Assembly (NCBI GenBank): GCA_004151065.3
Contig: NWUY0300003136.1
Span: forward strand, 65,983 to 86,649
From: Larix sibirica
Taxonomy: Eukaryota > Streptophyta > Pinopsida > Pinales > Pinaceae
Length of the DNA stretch: 20,667 bases
Reading direction: 5' to 3'
The notes under the pieces are model-generated. The model had not been told where the DNA came from. It did no database searches and saw nothing but the letters and a program-made list of their open reading frames with translations. Positions 17,820 to 20,667 of the stretch are shown here, in pieces. Numbering within the stretch: position 1 is the first letter of the stretch; every line of letters begins with the position of its first letter. The position numbers were made by a program, and so were the translations under genes.

Positions 17820-20225
17820 AGGAATTACCCCTGAGTTTGGTGAATGACAAGAGGCAAGTGGGAAATCATGAGCCAAGGCAGATGGTTGAGGCTCATGCAC
17901 CCACATGCCCCCCCATGTACCACCTCTGTGTGAGGGGATGAAGATCGACGACCTTGTTTCCCTATGCATTGTGCCAAGACCATCATTCGATGGGATGGCT
18001 CTCAGGTGGTTTTGAATCCTGACAACCAGGAAACCTGCGCTACAAATGGTGGATAGTCAAACAAATTTTATGGACGAGTACCCTAGTGCATGGGATGATG
18101 ATTTCGATAATGGGTATGAATTCCGGGTTTGTTCTTTCAATCTCGACAATGCTTGGTGGATGGTTGTCTGGTCATTCGATGCTCTGGAGGTAATTTGGTT
18201 CCTGAAGCTTAGGCTTGGTATGAATTGGAAGACTTGGTGTGACAAGAAGCTTGGGATCTTGGCTTGGTCCATGGAGTGTGGAAGTAGTGCATGCAAGGAC
18301 CGACGTACCAGGATGTAGCAGAGAATTGTGATGGCTTGTGGCAAGAAAAGGAAGTGTGGTAATAGTGGGAGTCTAGGGAAGGGCTATGACCACTGCCCGA
18401 GGATCCAGCAGGAAGACAAGGCCTCTGCTCAATGTTATGCCAGGTACATCCCACCATAAATTAAGAAGGAAATTTCTTGGGCCGAGGAATGGGTCCAAAA
18501 TGAACGAGAGATGGAGCGGATGGCGAAGGTGCAGAGGGATATGAGGAAATGGATCTCTAATGTGGGTACCTCATGTACTAGAGAGACAAAATACACTCAG
18601 AGGATGTGGCTATATTGGCAAGTGAAAACTTAGTTAGGAAAGGCTCTTATGGATCACAAGGAGGTTATGCTTCATATGGATGCACTCTAGGAGCAAGTTC
18701 GGTGAATCAACGCAAAAATCGACCTCATTGTTTGGGCAACCACAGGTTTCGAATTTGTGAGCAATTCGTTGCTCCATAGGCCATTCCTTCGATCTCCACC
18801 CAGTAGGTTCCTTACATTGATATCTCTAACGATGATAGATAGTTGTAACTTTCTATGTCTCCTCGGGCCTTTTGGTTTGACCCTAAGTTTATGGTTGATA
18901 GTTTTTAGTTGTGCACTCTTACTATTAAAACAAATAGGAACACCCCCGAATGCGGGTGGGGAGGGAGACAAAGGTGAGGTGGAGGTAGATACACGTGGAG
19001 ACTTATTGTCGACACGTGATGATTAGCCAGGCCTCTATGTGGAAAGGTGGAGATGACTCTCTTCCTAGGGCTAGCATAATGAGGAGAGCTGGTTCTTGGG
19101 AAGGAAGTACGGGACGTAGGAAGGAATTAATGGAAAAGATGGATACCAGGACAATTCAAATGTGGAAGTTGCAGAGAATGATGTTCGATATAATTCTCTT
19201 AGCCATGGGTACGGAGCAGAGTGTGGAAGTCTAGATCCTAACTAAGGATGTCTTAATCAATCAGAAAACTGATGACATATGCACCTCCCACGTGTTTTTT
19301 ATCTCATCGTCGGTTCCTTTGGGGCTTGAATTGAAGGGTGACAATCTCCTACCAAAGTCTTAGACTCCATTCTCTAGTTTTATGGTTTGTGTGAGGTCTA
19401 GGAGGATGGAAAAGAGTGGGGATGACTCATAAAGTTGGAAGGCGAGGCTAAAGAGAGCTAACAGGGAGCAGTTGTGTGTCACTCAGGTAGCTTTGTTGTA
19501 CAAGGCTTCGATTCCACAGAAGGTCCATGAGGAAATTGAAGCGGTGGAGAAGGATATTTGGGACAAGTTAGAGGAGGCCAAACCCAATGAAGAGTTTTTT
19601 GCTTTAGAGACTTGTATTTAAGACCTAGGAACTTTGAGAGCTCGACAAACTCAATTTGAGAAGAGTGTTACAATATCTTGGATTATGAAAGGTCTTCCTT
19701 GTCAAATTCCATTGGAAAGAGAAGAGAAGAGTAAAGGAGATGAAGTTCATGTGCCCCAATTTTGGAAGGATCTTTATGTAGATACCAGGCTCATGCACAT
19801 GAAGATAGATGTCATTGCCAAAGAACTAGGGTTCCTTTCCTTCCAAGGTCGAGTGCTACAGGAGATATGGTCGGATTGTCGCAGGTTGGGAGATATGGAT
19901 CATCAGCTGACAACCAAGTCCTGTAATATGTAGTTTGGGTTTAGATATGATGTCTTGGTCTGTTTTTTTTATATATACAGTCAATACATTAATGTGTTTT
20001 GAATTGATAGGGGTAGTAGAGATTTTGGATGTTCTGAACAATTATGGGACAAACGGTGTAAAATCCTTGTTTTCCCCTACAGGGGAGCGGTAATTTTGAT
20101 GTTTGAATGTAGTTATATGGTAGTATGATGTGTCAATCAGAGGGGATGGGGAAATATGTAGACATCTAGAAATTGTAAAACTCGTGTTTATATTTAAATA
20201 ATAGATTTCTTACCTACAAAAAAAA
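17820..20225 (+). pseudogene. Unidentified decayed coding-like segment with poly-A end
   Basis: The product is unknown. The plus strand is G-rich and codon-like, unlike the flanks. One frame runs from 18046 to about 18760 with five stops (TAG 18316, TAA 18457, TAG 18631, TAG 18688, TGA 18703). It includes WAEEWVQNEREMERMAKVQR and WDDDFDNGYEFRVCSF. After a frameshift, another frame runs from 18995 to the TAG at 19931-19933 with four stops. It includes FWKDLYVDTRLMHMKIDVIA and KVHEEIEAVEKDIWDKLEEA. All stops but the last are consistent with decay. The 3' end (ATTTCTTACCTAC then eight A, 20218-20225) resembles a LINE tail. TAGGAAT occurs just before (17819-17825) and just after (20230-20236), a weak candidate target duplication. 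No catalytic domain is visible. Confidence 0.4.
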
Positions 20226-20667
20226 CAACTAGGAATAAAACTAGTATGGTAACTCACAAAAACTTCAGTCCTTTTTGTTGTTGTTAATTTTGGCTAATCC
20301 TCTGCATGGAATTATTGTTTTATAGCTAATTAGATTTCCCCAATGGCTAAGCAACAAACTCTACTATGTATAATTTATCTTGATTAATACAAAATTAGCT
20401 AACTTAAAAAAAATAAAAATAAAAATTTATAATTTACACTAGAATGGGTTATTTTATTATATTTAAAGAGGGGCAATCTGTTAGCTCTCCAGGAAACTCT
20501 CCTAGGTTGTATCTCAGAGATGATTGGTAACTTAACTATTTTCTCAATGTTTCACTCAATGGATCAAGTCGGATGACTAATTATACCTCACTCACTCAAA
20601 TCATGCATAAACTTAACCAAATAGATAAGGCTTCTAACTATCACTGTTCAGAGGGTTTGTAATATAG
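20226..20667. other. Non-coding AT-rich stretch
   Basis: No coding potential, repeat partner or regulatory signal was recognised in these last bases. Confidence 0.5.

Noticed and set aside
1-20667. Prokaryotic defence system, CRISPR array or operon
   Set aside because: There are no compact co-directional genes, ribosome-binding sites or regularly spaced repeats. All recognisable proteins are eukaryotic transposable-element domains.

Overview
The window looks like plant nuclear intergenic DNA: AT-rich, no compact genes, no operons, and layered remains of several transposable-element classes, all broken by stops and frameshifts. The retroelement families (Ty1/copia, a Ty3/gypsy chromovirus, a LINE with an RNase H tail, a hAT transposase) are those of large seed-plant genomes. 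A gymnosperm is possible from the style of the copia and LINE proteins, but that is inference. Ambiguous bases at 815 and 12858 suggest a draft assembly. I see no intact protein-coding gene, no rRNA or tRNA, no CRISPR array and nothing prokaryotic.

Layout. 1-2890 is AT-rich non-coding DNA that I cannot classify. 2990-4115 (+) is a badly decayed Ty1/copia RNase H end, followed by a possible LTR with a TATA box (about 4164-4660). 4660-5966 is non-coding. 5967-12916 is bounded by a 33-bp inverted repeat and is best read as an old hAT DNA transposon. Its transposase C-terminus lies on the minus strand at 6447-7030 and carries an in-frame 210-bp tandem duplication. The rest is occupied by two retrotransposons. 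The first is an internally deleted copia element (7049-9334) with LTR, primer-binding site, gag fused to the start of reverse transcriptase, polypurine tract and a cut-off 3' LTR. The second is a Ty3/gypsy chromovirus (about 9335-12240) with gag zinc knuckle, protease, RT, RNase H and chromodomain but no integrase.

12917-14600 is non-coding apart from a tentative minus-strand first exon near 14406-14449. 14600-16120 is very AT-rich with a 77-bp tandem duplication. 16121-17797 is a 5'-truncated LINE-like insertion with an RNase H domain, a degenerate downstream reading frame and a poly-A end. 17820-20225 is a second, unidentified decayed coding-like segment ending in poly-A. 20226-20667 is non-coding.

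Nothing here works together as a pathway. The interest lies in the structure of the nest: two non-autonomous retroelement derivatives with clean domain losses, a duplicated hAT dimerisation region, and an unidentified coding-like fossil at the right end. No novel functional system is evident.
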